A DNA stretch of 64,000 bases from Mesorhizobium sp. AR02 (GCF_024746835.1 NZ_CP080533.1:62001-126000); one strand, 5' to 3'. Shown: positions 1 through 9,477, counted from the first letter of the stretch. The notes: generated by a model from the letters alone, not told the origin. A program made the numbers and translations.

Positions 1-85
1 TTTGATTTGAGATTCGCGATTGGTCCGCTGCAGTTATTGTAAGATTCTGACGGTATAACGTTAGCTTGAATTGTTCGCAGGCGGC

Positions 86-1694
86 ATGGGCGACGACACC
101 AATGATGATTACGGAGAGCGAGCTCGTTGGAACGAGGCGTGCCGGCGCGAAGAGGCAATCCGCAAGCTCGTGGAGCGCTATCCAAAAGGTCTGAGCGGGC
201 AGGCTGTAGCGGATTTGGCGTGGGAACTGGACCTCAGCCGGGCCACTCTCTACAGGATGATCAGGCTGTTTCGAGCGGGTGGCACTGTAAGTTCACTGAT
301 GGACCGAAAGCGCGGTCGGCGCCAGGGACATCGCGCCCTCAACAAAGATCGAGAAGCCCTCGTGCGACGAACGATTGAAGGCTTTTATCTCAAGCCGACA
401 CGCCCGTCCTTCGCGCAGCTGGTTCGCCAGGTCCAAATCGCCTGCGCAGCGGCCGGCCTTGCTCCACCAAACTGGCGCACCATCAAATCCCGGGTTGAAG
501 AGGTCGATCTACGGGTGAGGGGGCGTAAGCGCGGCGAGAGCGAGGTCGTCAAAGCTACAACGGCCACGCCAGGTGCCCTTTCGGCGTCGCGGCCGCTGGA
601 GCTTGTGCAAATCGATCATACCAAAGTTGACGTATTCGTTGTCGACGAAGACACGCGTCAGCCGCTCGGACGGCCCTGGCTGACACTAGCGTTGGACGTC
701 TTTTCTCGGATGGTGACGGGCCTCTATCTGACCATGGAGGCGCCGTCGCGATTATCGACAAGCCTATGCGTACTGCACTCAGTATTCGACAAGACCCCGT
801 GGTTGCAGGAGAGGGGTATCCATGAAGCGTGGCCAGTGGCCGGTTTGCCCGGAACGATACATGTCGACAACGGTGCGGATTTTCGTAGTCATGCATTCGA
901 ACGTGCTTGCCGGGACAACGGCATACAGATCGAGTGGCGTCCGCCGGGGACGCCCCATTTCGGCGGCCACATCGAACGGTTGATTGGCACGCAGATGGGC
1001 GCGGTTCACCTGCTGCCAGGATCGACCTCGAGCAACATCGAGGAACGGCGCGAGTACGATGCCAAACGCCATGCGACACTGACGCTTCGAGAGCTTGAGC
1101 GCTACATCGCACTCGAGATCGTTGGGGCAATACCATCATGCTATCCATGGCGCACTCCGTCGGCCACCGATTGCGGTCTGGCGGCAGCAGGAGAGCGAGT
1201 TGGTATTGCGCCTGCCGAACGATCGTATGCAATTCTGGATCTCCTTCCTACCGGAGGCAGAGAGAACGTTGCGCCCGACCGGCATCCATCTTTTCAACAT
1301 CCGCTACTGGTCTCCCGCCCTGGCCGCCGATATCGGACGGGCCAAGGCCCGCCTGATTGTGAAATACGACCCCCGCGATTTGTCGCGCGTTTTTGTCAGG
1401 CGTCACTCCGGCAGCTTTGTTGAGGCTCGCTATGCCGATGTGACACTCGCGCCCATTACGCTGTGGGAGGCGCAGGCTGCCCGGCGCAAACTCAACGCTC
1501 AGGGCAAACGCGAAATTGACATGCACGTCCTTGTTCGTACTGCGCTTTCGCAGCGCGAACTGATCGAGGAGGCGAAACACAAGACACAAGGACGTCTGCT
1601 GCTTGCGAAAACGAATGTGGATGACGATGAAGTGGGCTCGCTTCCGGGCGTCGATTCAAGCAAACCTGTTCCCTCCGTTGAAGATCTGGATTGA
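86..1694 (+). pseudogene. tniA: TniA/TnsB-like DDE transposase, frameshifted
   Basis: Transposase of the Tn5053/Tn402 (Mu/TnsB-like) group, which cuts and joins transposon ends. An N-terminal helix-turn-helix region (about residues 25-75) precedes an rve integrase core with the acidic triad visible at about D177 (VQIDHT), D261 (HVDNGADF) and E297 (GGHIERL). Near 1120-1135 the frame breaks: the expected tail continues one frame over to 1694. A TTG at 71 is an alternative start, but ATG 86 is preferred. tniB follows 6 nt after the stop, as in Tn5053-type elements. Family assignment is firm. Whether the frameshift is real or a sequence error is open. Confidence 0.82.
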
Positions 1695-1700
1695 GCCCCT

Positions 1701-2574
1701 TTGAGCAGGGATAACGTCCATCTGACGCAGGCGGCCAAAGACCTCCTAGGCGAGCCTGATATTGTGCGAGTTCGCGCAATTCAGGCTCGGCGCTGGATTT
1801 TTTATCCGCGCGCCAAGCAGGCGCTCGATCGTCTCCACCTGCTGGTCGACCATCCTCGCGGCACGCGCATGCCCTCGGTGGCCATCTACGGCGACAGTGG
1901 TATGGGCAAGACGATGATCCTGGAAAAATTCTGCGACAACAACCCCTCCCGTTTTGATCCGACGACCGGCGTACAGGCTATACCGGTCCTGGCAATCGAG
2001 ATGACCGGGAAGCCAGGTGAGCGCCGTTTATATGCCGGGATCCTGGCTGGCGCGCCACAGGCACCCCGCGCCGACATCGTGCAGATGGAGCAAAGCGGCG
2101 TTGCGGCTTCTGAAAACGGTCGGCGTCCACGTTCTTGTGATCGATGAAGTACATAACATTCTCGCCGGCTCGTACCGCGAACAGCGGGTCGTGCAGAACA
2201 CGCTGCGATTTCTCAGCAATCGGCTTCAGATCTCCCTCGTTTGCTTCGGCGTAATCGAAGCCCGCGAAGCGATAAGTGGCGACGTACAGCTTGCCCGCCG
2301 ATTCGGCGAGCTGACCTTGAATAGGTGGGCGGCCAACGAACAGTTCGAAGCACTAGTTTCGTCCGTTTTGCGGAATATGCCGCTTCGCCGACCGACGGTG
2401 CTGACGCCGAAATCCCTACGCCGAATTCTGCAGATCAGCGGCGGCATCACGGCAAATATTTTCCAGGCGATCACGAGCCTGGCAGCCGAGTCGATCGAGA
2501 GCGGCTTAGAGCATATCACCGATGAAGCTGTGGAAAGTTGGCGGCCGCCAGTTACCGAAACAGCATACGCATGA
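1701..2574 (+). pseudogene. tniB: TniB-like AAA+ transposition ATPase, frameshifted
   Basis: ATP-dependent partner of TniA that selects target DNA. Walker A (GDSGMGKT, about residues 64-71) lies in the first frame and Walker B (VLVIDEVHN) in the second. A one-base shift at about 2085-2100 separates them, between the conserved region ending ADIVQMEQS and the region starting AALRLLKTVGV. The TTG at 1701 sits 6 nt after tniA. Residues after the break run colinearly to a normal C-terminus. No tniQ or resolvase follows, because an IS21-type end begins at 2589, 15 nt beyond the stop. Confidence 0.8.
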
Positions 2575-2588
2575 TCCGAGAGCTCAAC

Positions 2589-2645
2589 TGTCAAACGGCT
2601 TCCAAAACTGACCCTCGATTGGAGTGGGCCCCTCGGGCCGGACAG
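2589..2645 (+). repeat. 57-bp inverted repeat, left copy
   Basis: Perfect inverted partner of 33421-33477. It consists of 31 bp that look like the outer end of an IS21-type element (starts TGTCAAACGG) fused to the 26-bp terminal repeat of the IS3-family insertion. Confidence 0.85.
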
Positions 2646-2647
2646 TG

Positions 2648-3445
2648 TCAGGCCGCTGATTTGACCGTTTGCCGGGTGTGTTGATCCTCGAATTGCATTG
2701 GACTGAGATAGCCGAGTGCTGAGTGAAGCCGTCGACGGTTGTAGACCTCGTCAATGAAATGCGGAAGGTGTTCGATGACATCGGCGAACGTCTCGAAGGC
2801 CATTGGATAGACGGCCTCGACTTTGAGCGTCTTCATGAAGCTTTCCGCCTTTGCATTGTCGTAGGGATTGCCGCGCCGGCCCATGGAACCGACCAGGCCG
2901 TGGGCGGCAAGGTGATCGCGATAGGCTGTCGCGGCATATTGTGATCCGCGATCGGAATGATGCACGCAGCCGGGTGGCGGTTTGCGTCCTTCGACTGCGG
3001 CGGTCAAAGCCGCCAGCGTCAGCCGCGCGTCGATCGAGCGGCTGATGGCGTATCCGACAACCCGCCGCGACCAGGCATCCAGGACAACGGCAACATAGGC
3101 AAAGCCGCCGACGACGGTGACGTATGTGATGTCGGCCACCCAGAGTTGGTTCGGCCCATCGCAGATGATGTCCCGGGCGAGGTTCGGGAAGATCGGCTGA
3201 TTGTGATCGCTATCCGTGGTCACCGTGTAGCGCTGGCGCATTCTCGGCTGAAGGTCATGCTCGCGCATCAGGCGGCGGATCTTCTTGTGATTGACGATCA
3301 TGCCTTTTTGCCGAAGAGCGGCGCGGACACGGCGCCAGCCATAGTGCTCGAACTCGTCACAGATCGCTGCGATCGCTTCGACGATCGCGGTGTCGTCGGC
3401 CGTCTTCTCCGGACGGTCGTAGTAGGTCGAACGCGAGAGGCCCAT
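2648..3445 (-). CDS. IS3-family transposase OrfB (DDE integrase)
   Basis: Catalytic subunit of 265 residues with an HTH_21-like N-terminus and an rve core. The triad is D105 (WVADITY), D165 (HHSDRGSQY) and E201 (NAKAESFMK); 35 residues separate the last two, the classic DD(35)E spacing. The start codon overlaps the last base of orfA. In this family OrfA and OrfB are usually joined by programmed frameshifting to make the active transposase. The reading frame is intact. Confidence 0.93.
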   Translation of the reverse strand: MGLSRSTYYDRPEKTADDTAIVEAIAAICDEFEHYGWRRVRAALRQKGMIVNHKKIRRLMREHDLQPRMRQRYTVTTDSDHNQPIFPNLARDIICDGPNQLWVADITYVTVVGGFAYVAVVLDAWSRRVVGYAISRSIDARLTLAALTAAVEGRKPPPGCVHHSDRGSQYAATAYRDHLAAHGLVGSMGRRGNPYDNAKAESFMKTLKVEAVYPMAFETFADVIEHLPHFIDEVYNRRRLHSALGYLSPMQFEDQHTRQTVKSAA

Positions 3446-3795
3446 CAGCCGGCATCCTTCGGCGACGGAGAGACCATGGGACCGGTGGTCGCGGATGTAG
3501 GCCCGTTTCTCTGCCGCGGTCCCGCATGCAGAGCCCCCTTTAGAAACTCCAGTTCCAGAGCCTGTTTTCCGACGAGCCGTTCGAGCGCGGCAATGCGCGC
3601 CTCATAAGCCTGGAGAAGATCAGCAGCTGCGGCATCCTCATCGAGAGCGCCCGCCTGAAACTTCTCGACCCATATCCGGATCAGATTGCGTGAGATGTCG
3701 TGTCGCTTCGAGAGGGCATGCAGGGTCTCGCCGCCGAAATACTCCTGCGAAACCTGCCGCTTGAACTCGACGCTGTGGGTTCGGTGCTTTGCCAT
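3445..3795 (-). CDS. IS3-family OrfA, DNA-binding subunit
   Basis: A 116-residue protein with an HTH_Tnp_1-type helix-turn-helix (about residues 8-50, containing [12 protein letters not shown]) and a leucine-rich coiled coil (about 70-95) ending in ELEFLKGAL, as usual for IS3 OrfA. It binds the IS ends and regulates OrfB. The start is 53 nt inside the left inner end of the element. Confidence 0.9.
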   Translation of the reverse strand: MAKHRTHSVEFKRQVSQEYFGGETLHALSKRHDISRNLIRIWVEKFQAGALDEDAAAADLLQAYEARIAALERLVGKQALELEFLKGALHAGPRQRNGPTSATTGPMVSPSPKDAG

Positions 3796-3995
3796 GGGCC
3801 TTCATCCTCTGAAAGCCCGGCTGCCCGGTCAATTACCGAAAACCATCCTGTCCGGCCCGAGGGGCCCACTCCAGATCGGCGTCCAATTTTGACCCCCTTA
3901 TGCAATGCGCGGCGGTCAGCGTTCGCCGGGGCGGAGCTGGTCAGGGTTGCGCAGCCGGGCGAACGCGGATGGCGCTTGGCAGCTTGATGGGGTGA

Positions 3996-4724
3996 TCAGG
4001 CGCGGTTCTTGAAGCGCCAGGATTCGTTTCCGGTCTCGATGATCTCGCAATGATGGGTGAGACGGTCGAGCAGCGCTGTCGTCATCTTGGCGTCGCCGAA
4101 GACGGCGGGCCATTCTCCGAACGCCAGGTTGGTGGTGACGATGATCGAGGTCCGTTCATAGAGCCTGCTGATCAGGTGGAAGAGCAATTGCCCGCCGGCC
4201 TGGGCAAAGGGCAGATAGCCGAGTTCATCGAGCACGACGAAGTCGAGCCGGGTGAGGTAGTCGGCGATACGGCCCTGCTTGCCGCCGCGGTGCTCGGTCT
4301 CGAGCCGGTTGACGAGATCGACGACGTTGAAGAAGCGGCCACGTGAGCCGTTGCGGATCAGGGCGCGGGCAATGGCGATTGCCAGATGCGACTTGCCGGT
4401 TCCGGTGCCGCCGATGAGCACGGCGTTGCGCTGGTCGGCGACGAAGGTGCCGTTGGCAAGGTCCCGGACCAGCACCTCATTGACCGGCGTGCCGTCGAAG
4501 TCGAACTCATCGATGTCCTTGGCGATCGGCAGCTTGGCGACGGTGAGCTGGTATTTGATGGAGCGGGCTTGCTTCTCGGCGATCTCGGCCGATAGCAGAT
4601 CGCCGACGATCCTCGGCGGCTCGTGCTGGCGCTTGATGCCTGTCGCCATGACCTCGTCATAGGCGCCCCGCATCCCGTAGAGCTTCAGCGTGCCCATCAG
4701 TTCCAGAACCTGCGTGCGTTCCAT
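3996..4724 (-). CDS. istB: IS21-family helper ATPase IstB
   Basis: AAA+ ATPase of 242 residues, normal family length. Walker A GGTGTGKS is at about 105-112 and Walker [10 protein letters not shown] at about 162-170. It remodels target DNA for IstA. It overlaps the istA stop by one base (TGATG), showing translational coupling. The partner istA is broken, so this copy could only act in trans on another IS21. Confidence 0.93.
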   Translation of the reverse strand: MERTQVLELMGTLKLYGMRGAYDEVMATGIKRQHEPPRIVGDLLSAEIAEKQARSIKYQLTVAKLPIAKDIDEFDFDGTPVNEVLVRDLANGTFVADQRNAVLIGGTGTGKSHLAIAIARALIRNGSRGRFFNVVDLVNRLETEHRGGKQGRIADYLTRLDFVVLDELGYLPFAQAGGQLLFHLISRLYERTSIIVTTNLAFGEWPAVFGDAKMTTALLDRLTHHCEIIETGNESWRFKNRA

Positions 4725-5250
4725 CAGCTTGCCCTCCTGAGGCTGTCGTAGCCGGCGCAGTCGGCTTGCGGTTCGTGCTGCAGGCGAAGAGCGTCCGGGG
4801 TGAGAATGGTGACTGCCGGCGCCGGATCGCGCTGCCGCGCCAGGATGTTGATGATGACGGCGGATGAGCAGACATTCTGATCGAGCGCGTCCTGGCAGGC
4901 AGCCTCCACGGCATCGATGCCGTCGGTCAACACCGTGGCCAGGATTGACACCATCTGCCGATCGCCGTCATGCGCCGAAGAAGGCAAAGGCCCTGTCATG
5001 GGCGTCGAACACCATCTCCTGCGTCTCGCGCGGATAGGCCCTGACGAACATCATGCGGCTGTGGCAGAGCCGGACATGGGCGACCTTCACGGTCACCGTC
5101 ACGCCGTTGATCAGGACGATCTCGTGGCTCCAGTCGAACTGGTAGGCCTCGCCCGGCGCGAAGACAGCGGCACATAGGCGTCCGCCGTCGCCGACCCCTG
5201 CGCCTTCGCCCAGCTCTTCGCGTAGCGGCGGACGGCGTCAGGCGCGGCGC
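4724..5250 (-). pseudogene. istA: IS21-family transposase IstA, deleted remnant
   Basis: Two pieces of IstA remain. The upstream piece (about 5250-5010) reads ...RRYAKSWAKAQGSATADAYVPL, then needs a one-base correction near 5152 to continue as FAPGEAYQFDW and the VRAYPRETQEMVFDAHDRAFAFF region. It then jumps to the C-terminal [17 protein letters not shown] region (4999-4724). About half the protein, including part of the catalytic core, is deleted, and the N-terminus is missing. Confidence 0.8.
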
Positions 5251-5377
5251 CACAGGGCATGAAGTGGCCGGCGACACAATGGGTCAAGCCGGGGGCTGAT
5301 CGGCCGCGTGAAGCATCTGCGCGGCGAGGAGGATCTGCGGCACGCGTCGTTGCAGGATTTCCGGGAGGAGCATTAGC

Positions 5378-5587
5378 ATGCCTATCAGGCGAAAAGCAGT
5401 GGATGCCGGGATTGTTGATTCTGCCGAATTGGCCTTGCTGGGGCGGGTTTTCGATCAGATGAAAACCCCAAACCAATCAGCTGAGTCTCAGAGCAGACTG
5501 GCCGCTCGGATCATCGCTAACTTTATGGCCGGCGTGGTTGATGAAGCGGAGCTGATTGCGCTTTCAAGGCAACCTCTGGACCGCTAA
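5378..5587 (+). CDS. Small hypothetical protein, paralogue of 49114-49350
   Basis: A 69-residue soluble protein with no recognised domain. A strong ribosome site (GGGAGGAG) stands 8-9 nt before the ATG. It aligns by eye with the 78-residue product of 49114-49350 across the core (LALLGRVFDQM versus LSILKRVFDVL, then NFMAGVVDEAEL versus HFQAGMTDETVL). The two therefore form a family within this region. Function unknown. Confidence 0.6.
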   Translation: MPIRRKAVDAGIVDSAELALLGRVFDQMKTPNQSAESQSRLAARIIANFMAGVVDEAELIALSRQPLDR

Positions 5588-5728
5588 TCGACAGCGGCCG
5601 AAAGAAACGCGAGCTGGCGAAGTCTCTGCAAGGCTGCCCGCCCTAAAAGGCCGCTTGTTCAATTGTGTGACTTTCCGTCCCAACCGCCATACAATTCCCT
5701 TCGTGGCTGCCGCGAAGGGACGAGCGAT

Positions 5729-5884
5729 ATGGCCTTTACCGTCATCTGGTATGGAAGACAGGGCATCGTCGACAAGGAACCGTTCGACGCTGAGAAAACG
5801 GCAAAGGATCACGCAATCTCCATGTTTCAGACCCGGAATCGCGAAACCGACGTTCGATTGGAGCTGCTCCGGGAACGTAAATGA
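5729..5884 (+). CDS. Small hypothetical protein (MAFTVIWYG...)
   Basis: A 51-residue charged protein. ATG 5729 is chosen because AAGGGA lies 8 nt upstream and the longer in-frame start at 5663 has no ribosome site. The sequence FTVIWYGRQGIVDKEPF followed by a helix is typical of small rhizobial accessory proteins of unknown role. An EcfG-like promoter for the RNA at 5903 overlaps its last codons. Confidence 0.5.
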   Translation: MAFTVIWYGRQGIVDKEPFDAEKTAKDHAISMFQTRNRETDVRLELLRERK

Positions 5885-5896
5885 TCGACAAAGGTT
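5872..5896 (+). promoter_or_regulatory. Candidate EcfG-type stress promoter (GGAAC-N17-GTT)
   Basis: GGAAC at 5872-5876 and GTT at 5894-5896, separated by 17 nt. It places a start site near 5903, at the foot of the hairpin unit annotated next. Confidence 0.4.
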
Positions 5897-5902
5897 TGTG
5901 CT

Positions 5903-5995
5903 GACGGCAGGCGCTTTCCTCAAAATTTGCCTGCCGCAGGTCCAGCCCAAAAGGCTAGATCGACCGCCGCTGCCGTGAATGGGGCGGCGGGCTTT
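5903..5995 (+). ncRNA. Candidate small RNA A (hairpin, linker, terminator)
   Basis: A perfect 8-bp stem CGGCAGGC/GCCTGCCG (5905-5912 with 5929-5936) has a loop containing UUUCCUC. An A-rich linker with CTAGATCG follows, then a terminator: CCGCCGC/GCGGCGG (5964-5970 with 5984-5990) and GCTTTT. Linker and terminator resemble those at 58305-58392 and 54973-55064. No open frame of note. Confidence 0.45.
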
Positions 5996-6014
5996 TCGTA
6001 ACGATCATAGGCGC

Positions 6015-6137
6015 TTGGTTGTTTCCGAAACTCTAGACGGGACGGCTTCGGCAACCCCGTTTGAGACCGGAGACGATGCCGCTGCATTCAACAAGCTAAA
6101 GGCGGAAGCAGAACACCCCGGCAAATTCAGGAATTGA
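6015..6137 (+). CDS. Possible 40-residue protein or gene remnant
   Basis: An open frame from TTG 6015 reads VVSETLDGTASATPFET then DDAAAFNKLKAEAEHPGKF, which has the composition of a real small protein, but no ATG or clear ribosome site is present. It may be a truncated gene. Unrecognised. Confidence 0.25.
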   Translation: MVVSETLDGTASATPFETGDDAAAFNKLKAEAEHPGKFRN

Positions 6138-6169
6138 ACACTACCACAAGGAATGCATTGGCCAATCCC

Positions 6170-6382
6170 ATGAAGAGTTATCGCGTCGAGGAGATGGATG
6201 GAGATACCATCGTTTCGACGTGCGACTCCAAGGCACGGACGCCTTTCGAAGCGGCAGAGAAGGCGCTTGGGCACAGGGTTACTTTGCGAGGCGATGCCAG
6301 CAAATGGATCCGTGTTACTGACCTAGTTGTGACACAGCCGACCCGGTTTCGGCCTCGCTACTTTGAATTCAGACGCGCGTAA
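6170..6382 (+). CDS. Small hypothetical protein (MKSYRVEEMDGD...)
   Basis: A 70-residue protein, probably alpha/beta, with an N-terminal strand-like segment, a helix (PFEAAEKALG) and C-terminal strands (WIRVTDL, RYFEFRRA). ATG 6170 is preferred to the upstream TTG 6134 because the conserved-looking sequence starts there. No convincing ribosome site is seen. Function unknown. Confidence 0.45.
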   Translation: MKSYRVEEMDGDTIVSTCDSKARTPFEAAEKALGHRVTLRGDASKWIRVTDLVVTQPTRFRPRYFEFRRA

Positions 6383-6442
6383 GTGAAAAACTGTCAGCGG
6401 CGGGTTGCTGGAACCCAAGCGCGATATCGAGCTTATGGCGAG

Positions 6443-6658
6443 ATGAGCACGCGCGGAACTGACTTTTTGCAAAAATGGATTGGTGCCAACGTCCCCCGGA
6501 CGGCTGGCGCTGACATTATCTCGGTTGCTGAACTGACACAGAAGCTGTTCGCCGACGCCAAGGCAATTGGCATCTCCAGCACCGAGATCGAGGAAGACAC
6601 CGGAAGTGTTTACGAAGCGATCCTCGATGCTATCGTGCATCATGATGCCGGCCGGTAG
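6443..6658 (+). CDS. DUF768 family protein
   Basis: A 71-residue member of DUF768, described mainly from Mesorhizobium loti; function unknown. The family pattern is clear: MSTRGTDFLQKWI start, VPRTAGADIISVAELTQKL centre, EIEEDTGSVYEAILDAIVHHDAG end. ATG 6443 is chosen over 6383 because every relative in this window starts at this MS(T/A)RG motif. The small DUF3606-like gene at 6674-6844 converges on it. Other copies, mostly broken, are at 14709, 26012, 26556 and 47003. Confidence 0.85.
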   Translation: MSTRGTDFLQKWIGANVPRTAGADIISVAELTQKLFADAKAIGISSTEIEEDTGSVYEAILDAIVHHDAGR

Positions 6659-6673
6659 TGGGTCAATTTGGCG

Positions 6674-6844
6674 TCAGCGTTTTGGTTTCAGCATCCGCGC
6701 TTCGCGAATGAGGGACGACCAGTTGCCGCCGCCCAGATAGCTGACAAGCTCGCGAGCTTCCGCTTCCGTAATGCCTGTTTCCTTGACAAGGCGCTGAATC
6801 ACCGGGCCGTTCATCACTCGCGGATTGTCCGATTCGTCAGCCAA
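6674..6844 (-). CDS. Small helical protein, DUF3606-like
   Basis: A 56-residue protein from a TTG start (ADESDNPRVMN...), with GAAGGG upstream. The body GITEAEARELVSYLGG and WSSLIREARMLK is a short helix-turn-helix-like fold, similar to 35860-36045 and 46831-46995. A longer in-frame ATG at 6877 is less likely. It lies tail to tail with the DUF768 gene. DUF3606 resemblance is by pattern only. Confidence 0.55.
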   Translation of the reverse strand: MADESDNPRVMNGPVIQRLVKETGITEAEARELVSYLGGGNWSSLIREARMLKPKR

Positions 6845-7014
6845 TTGGTGAGCCCTTCGGGATGGTAACGCTACCACAAGATGTTCCTACCACATCTCTT
6901 TTGTTAATGGACTCTTCGGTTCGATTTCATACAATGGCCCGTCGCCTGCTTTCGAACGGCACGGGGGCGATTGAAAGAGTCGATTGCTTTCGCCCTAACG
7001 CAAAGGGAGTTGGC

Positions 7015-7218
7015 ATGCCATTCACAGGAATAGCGGAACCGGAACAGCTTTGCATGCTTTGCCAAGCTCTGGACGAGTATTGCCGCACCTATGGTATTTC
7101 GGACGAGCAAAGCCGCGAACACGCCGCATGGCTGGTCATGTCAGCATTCACGAATGGCGCGAACAGCCTGGAGGAACTGAGGGCGGCGCTGGAGACTGAA
7201 GAACGCCGCCAAGCTTAG
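7015..7218 (+). CDS. Small hypothetical protein (MPFTGIAEPEQL...)
   Basis: A 67-residue helical protein. ATG 7015 has AAAGGGAG 8 nt upstream, which decides it against the upstream in-frame start at 6862. The sequence (LCMLCQALDEYCRTYGI, then AAWLVMSAFTNGANSLEEL) has the look of a conserved small rhizobial protein of unknown function. Confidence 0.6.
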   Translation: MPFTGIAEPEQLCMLCQALDEYCRTYGISDEQSREHAAWLVMSAFTNGANSLEELRAALETEERRQA

Positions 7219-7251
7219 GCGGAGTCGCGTCAGTCAGGGTTATGACCGCTA

Positions 7252-7428
7252 ATGGGCAAAAAGACCGATGATCTCAAGCATGAAATCCAGCAGGCCGTCG
7301 CCGTGCTAAGCGAGTGCGAGGCAGCCATGTGCCTTGGCGAGAGCAGCCGCGCGCACGACTTAGTTCGCGATACAATTGTCAGGCTGGAGCGCCTGTTGCA
7401 CGACGCCCAAAGCATACCCCACACTTGA
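7252..7428 (+). CDS. Small hypothetical helical protein
   Basis: A 58-residue protein starting MGKKTDDLKHEIQQAV, with alternating charged and hydrophobic residues suggesting one long helix pair. It follows the previous gene by 33 nt. Unrecognised; confidence rests on coding-like composition only. Confidence 0.4.
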   Translation: MGKKTDDLKHEIQQAVAVLSECEAAMCLGESSRAHDLVRDTIVRLERLLHDAQSIPHT

Positions 7429-7498
7429 TCGGACTAGACATCGACCTTTCGTTTTTGCCCTCGCGCGCCTATATCGGGTGGCAGAAGACCCTCCCTTA

Positions 7499-7663
7499 AT
7501 GGCGATGAAGAAGACCGGCTCGCCGGAACCCGCGCCAAGAGCGCCAATCACCATCGTGACCCGCATTTTGGATGATGACGAGCTAACCGACGTCCCAGCA
7601 GGGCCGATGTGGCGCGCAATGAACAACTGCGCCAAGCTGGTCAGCCCGGCACCACCGATATAG
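7499..7663 (+). CDS. Possible small hypothetical protein
   Basis: A 54-residue frame (MAMKKTGSPEP..., then ILDDDELTDVPAG). The beginning is proline-rich and the centre acidic. It could be genuine, but coding-like text also continues in another frame after the stop, so this may be a damaged gene. Confidence 0.25.
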   Translation: MAMKKTGSPEPAPRAPITIVTRILDDDELTDVPAGPMWRAMNNCAKLVSPAPPI

Positions 7664-8179
7664 ATCAGGAGGGCGAAGACGCTCGCCATCGGTTGAAGCG
7701 CGAACGGTTGCGGTATCGCGCGCAGGCCCAGCCATCTGCATGGCTCGCGGAAGTTCGATGTGGCTGCCAATAGAACCGTCCATTTTGCCCTGCCAGTTCA
7801 AGCTAACGGGAGAGCCCTACTGTCGACGCCAATCGCCACTTGCCTTCCATACGCCTGGCCTGAGACATCAGCAGCGATCACAACCGTGAAAATGATCATG
7901 CCCTCCATCCACTAATCGCGCCAGCAGGCATCGACCCTTTGTAGAGTCGAAAATCCTGTCCCTGGCGAGGCGTATATCGACGAGAAGATCGGTGGCCCCG
8001 ACCGCCCACTCCAAGCTAGAGGCAGGCTCGCCCACTGTTCGTCGTCTGTTTGAATGAAGCAGACCGTGTTTGGACGATGATGTTGCGGCTGAGCACTGCT
8101 GAGTGATCATTGGATTGGCAGTGTTTTCGTCTTGCCGCACTATTTGGCTCCTCTCCCCTGAGTATTTGGAAACCAACCA
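7664..8179. other. No confident gene
   Basis: Short frames exist on both strands but none has a start, ribosome site and recognisable content together. Probably decayed sequence. Confidence 0.4.
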
Positions 8180-8925
8180 ACGTCTTCATCGGCGCAGTGG
8201 ACTGAGGCACAATCGCAGAATTTGGAAGCGATCGGCAGGCTGGCAGCCGGGATCGTCCACGATTTCAACAATCTGCTCGCTGTGTTCGAATCCGGCCTAA
8301 ACCTGCTTGAGAAGCAGCTCGGCATCGATCCCACGGACCCCCAGATCGGCATGCTTGTCAATGAGATACGCGCGCGGGCCAAAAATGGTGGCGAGCTCAC
8401 ACAGCAATTGCTCGCTTTCTCCAGGCGACAGACGCTTTCCCCGAGGTGATCGACATCAACGCCCGGATCTAATCCGTGACCCATCTATTTGAGGGAACCT
8501 TAGGGCGAGGAATCCAGCTTCAAACGATCCTGGCTCCACAACTCTACCCCATCGCGATTGATGCCAACCAGTTCGACGTCGCGCTCCTCAACCTAGCGGT
8601 CAACGCGAGGGACGCAATGGACGGCAAAGGTATGCTGACCATCGAAACGAGCGGCGTCTCCGGCGATTTCAATGGCTCACCGAACATTGAAGGATCGTTC
8701 GTTCGCGTCACTGTGAGGGATACTGGCTGCTGCATGAAACCGGAAATCCTGGCTCAGGTGTTCGAGCCATTCTTCACCACCAAGGGCGAAGGCCAGGGGA
8801 CTGGACTGGGCCTCAGCCAGGTTTACGGCTTTGTCCACCAATCTGGTGGGCATGTGCGGATCGACAGCGAACTCGGCAGGGGCACCAGCGTGCACCTTTT
8901 CCTCCCGTTAGTCGCGCTCCGCTAG
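8180..8925 (+). pseudogene. Hybrid-type histidine kinase, truncated and frameshifted
   Basis: C-terminal half of a PAS-type sensor kinase. The H-box is visible (EAIGRLAAGIVHDFNNLL), then QLLAFSRRQ. A missing base near 8440 shifts the frame before EVIDINAR, and a TAA follows at the next conserved segment. The ATPase domain then continues in frame from about 8476, with N-box LNLAVNARDAM, G1 TVRDTGCCM, the F-box and GTGLGLSQVYGF. No sensor domain or receiver remains. A kinase of this form would be inactive. Confidence 0.8.
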
Positions 8926-9024
8926 CGGAAAGGCCAAACGCTTTCGTTGTCCCTGAGTCGGACTGAGGTGCGCTGACAGGTAGTGGGACAGCGCACCTAC
9001 TGCCTAATTTCGGCAAACGGGAGA

Positions 9025-9477
9025 TCATTTCTTGCTCGGGTCATCCGCCGGATTGACGTATGTGATCGCAAACGGACCTTCGCCGTGGACCTGAACAATC
9101 GTCGCGCTAGTCGTCCAGGCAAAGTGATTCATCTTGGCTGGTGCGACGCCGAATCCACCTGCGGTCAGGTGCATGCCCTTTGCCTCGTCGAGCTTATCGC
9201 CCATTCCGATGTTAAAGTCTCCGGAGAGCACCGTCACATATTCCGAGGTCGGATGATTGTGCGCGGGGATTTTGTAGTTGGCAGGCATCTGCAGCCTTAG
9301 AACATAGATGCCATCCTTTGACGGGTCTCCCGCGATGACTGCCATCTTGGCGCCGGCAGGCAGAAATGGCGGAACCGGGCCCCACTTGATGGCGTCGGCG
9401 TTGACTGGCATGTCGTCGGCGAGAAGCGGCGCCGTGCTCACGAGGAGAAGCAGCACGGCTGAAGTGAATTTAAACAT
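9025..9477 (-). CDS. Secreted cupin-domain protein
   Basis: A 150-residue protein with a signal peptide (MFKFTSAVLLLLVSTAPLLA) and a single cupin barrel: motif 1 PAHNHPTSEYVTVLSG, motif 2 around FGVAPAKMNHFAW. The histidines (HNH, E, later H) suit a metal site. ATG 9477 has AAAGGAG 8 nt upstream, so the longer in-frame start at 9576 is rejected. Periplasmic location is inferred. Substrate unknown. Confidence 0.8.
   Translation of the reverse strand: MFKFTSAVLLLLVSTAPLLADDMPVNADAIKWGPVPPFLPAGAKMAVIAGDPSKDGIYVLRLQMPANYKIPAHNHPTSEYVTVLSGDFNIGMGDKLDEAKGMHLTAGGFGVAPAKMNHFAWTTSATIVQVHGEGPFAITYVNPADDPSKK

Larger units (their letters stand above)
2620..3873 (-). mobile_element. IS3-family insertion sequence, copy 1
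   Basis: A 1254-bp element with perfect 26-bp inverted ends (2620-2645 and 3848-3873, starting TGGAGTGGGC). GAT flanks both ends (2617-2619 and 3874-3876), a plausible 3-bp target duplication. It encodes orfA and orfB on the minus strand. Both encoded proteins and the end sequences are identical in copy 2 at 32193-33446. Confidence 0.9.
2589..5260 (-). mobile_element. IS21-family remnant, interrupted by an IS3 element
   Basis: An IS21-like element with an intact istB and a gutted istA, ending at 2589 in TG. Its terminal region contains two GTCAAAATTGG-like repeats (around 2601-2614 and 3883-3895) separated by the IS3 insertion, which fits the multiple end repeats known in IS21 elements. The istA-side end was not found, so the 5260 boundary is approximate. 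Confidence 0.55.

Noticed and set aside
555..1232. A 225-codon minus-strand frame opposite tniA
   Set aside because: Antisense shadow of the transposase; composition rich in Arg/Ser/Cys and no ribosome site.
2957..3607. A 216-codon plus-strand frame inside the IS3 element (also at 32530-33180)
   Set aside because: Antisense to OrfB/OrfA; conserved only because the IS copies are identical.
5288..5376. Shared KHLRGEE..RHASLQ-like text with 46633-46677
   Set aside because: A real short similarity, but too brief and without a gene context to name.
7360..7770. A 136-codon minus-strand frame with a hydrophobic stretch
   Set aside because: The hydrophobic part is flanked by Arg/Ser-rich text, with no start signal; plus-strand scraps look more coding.
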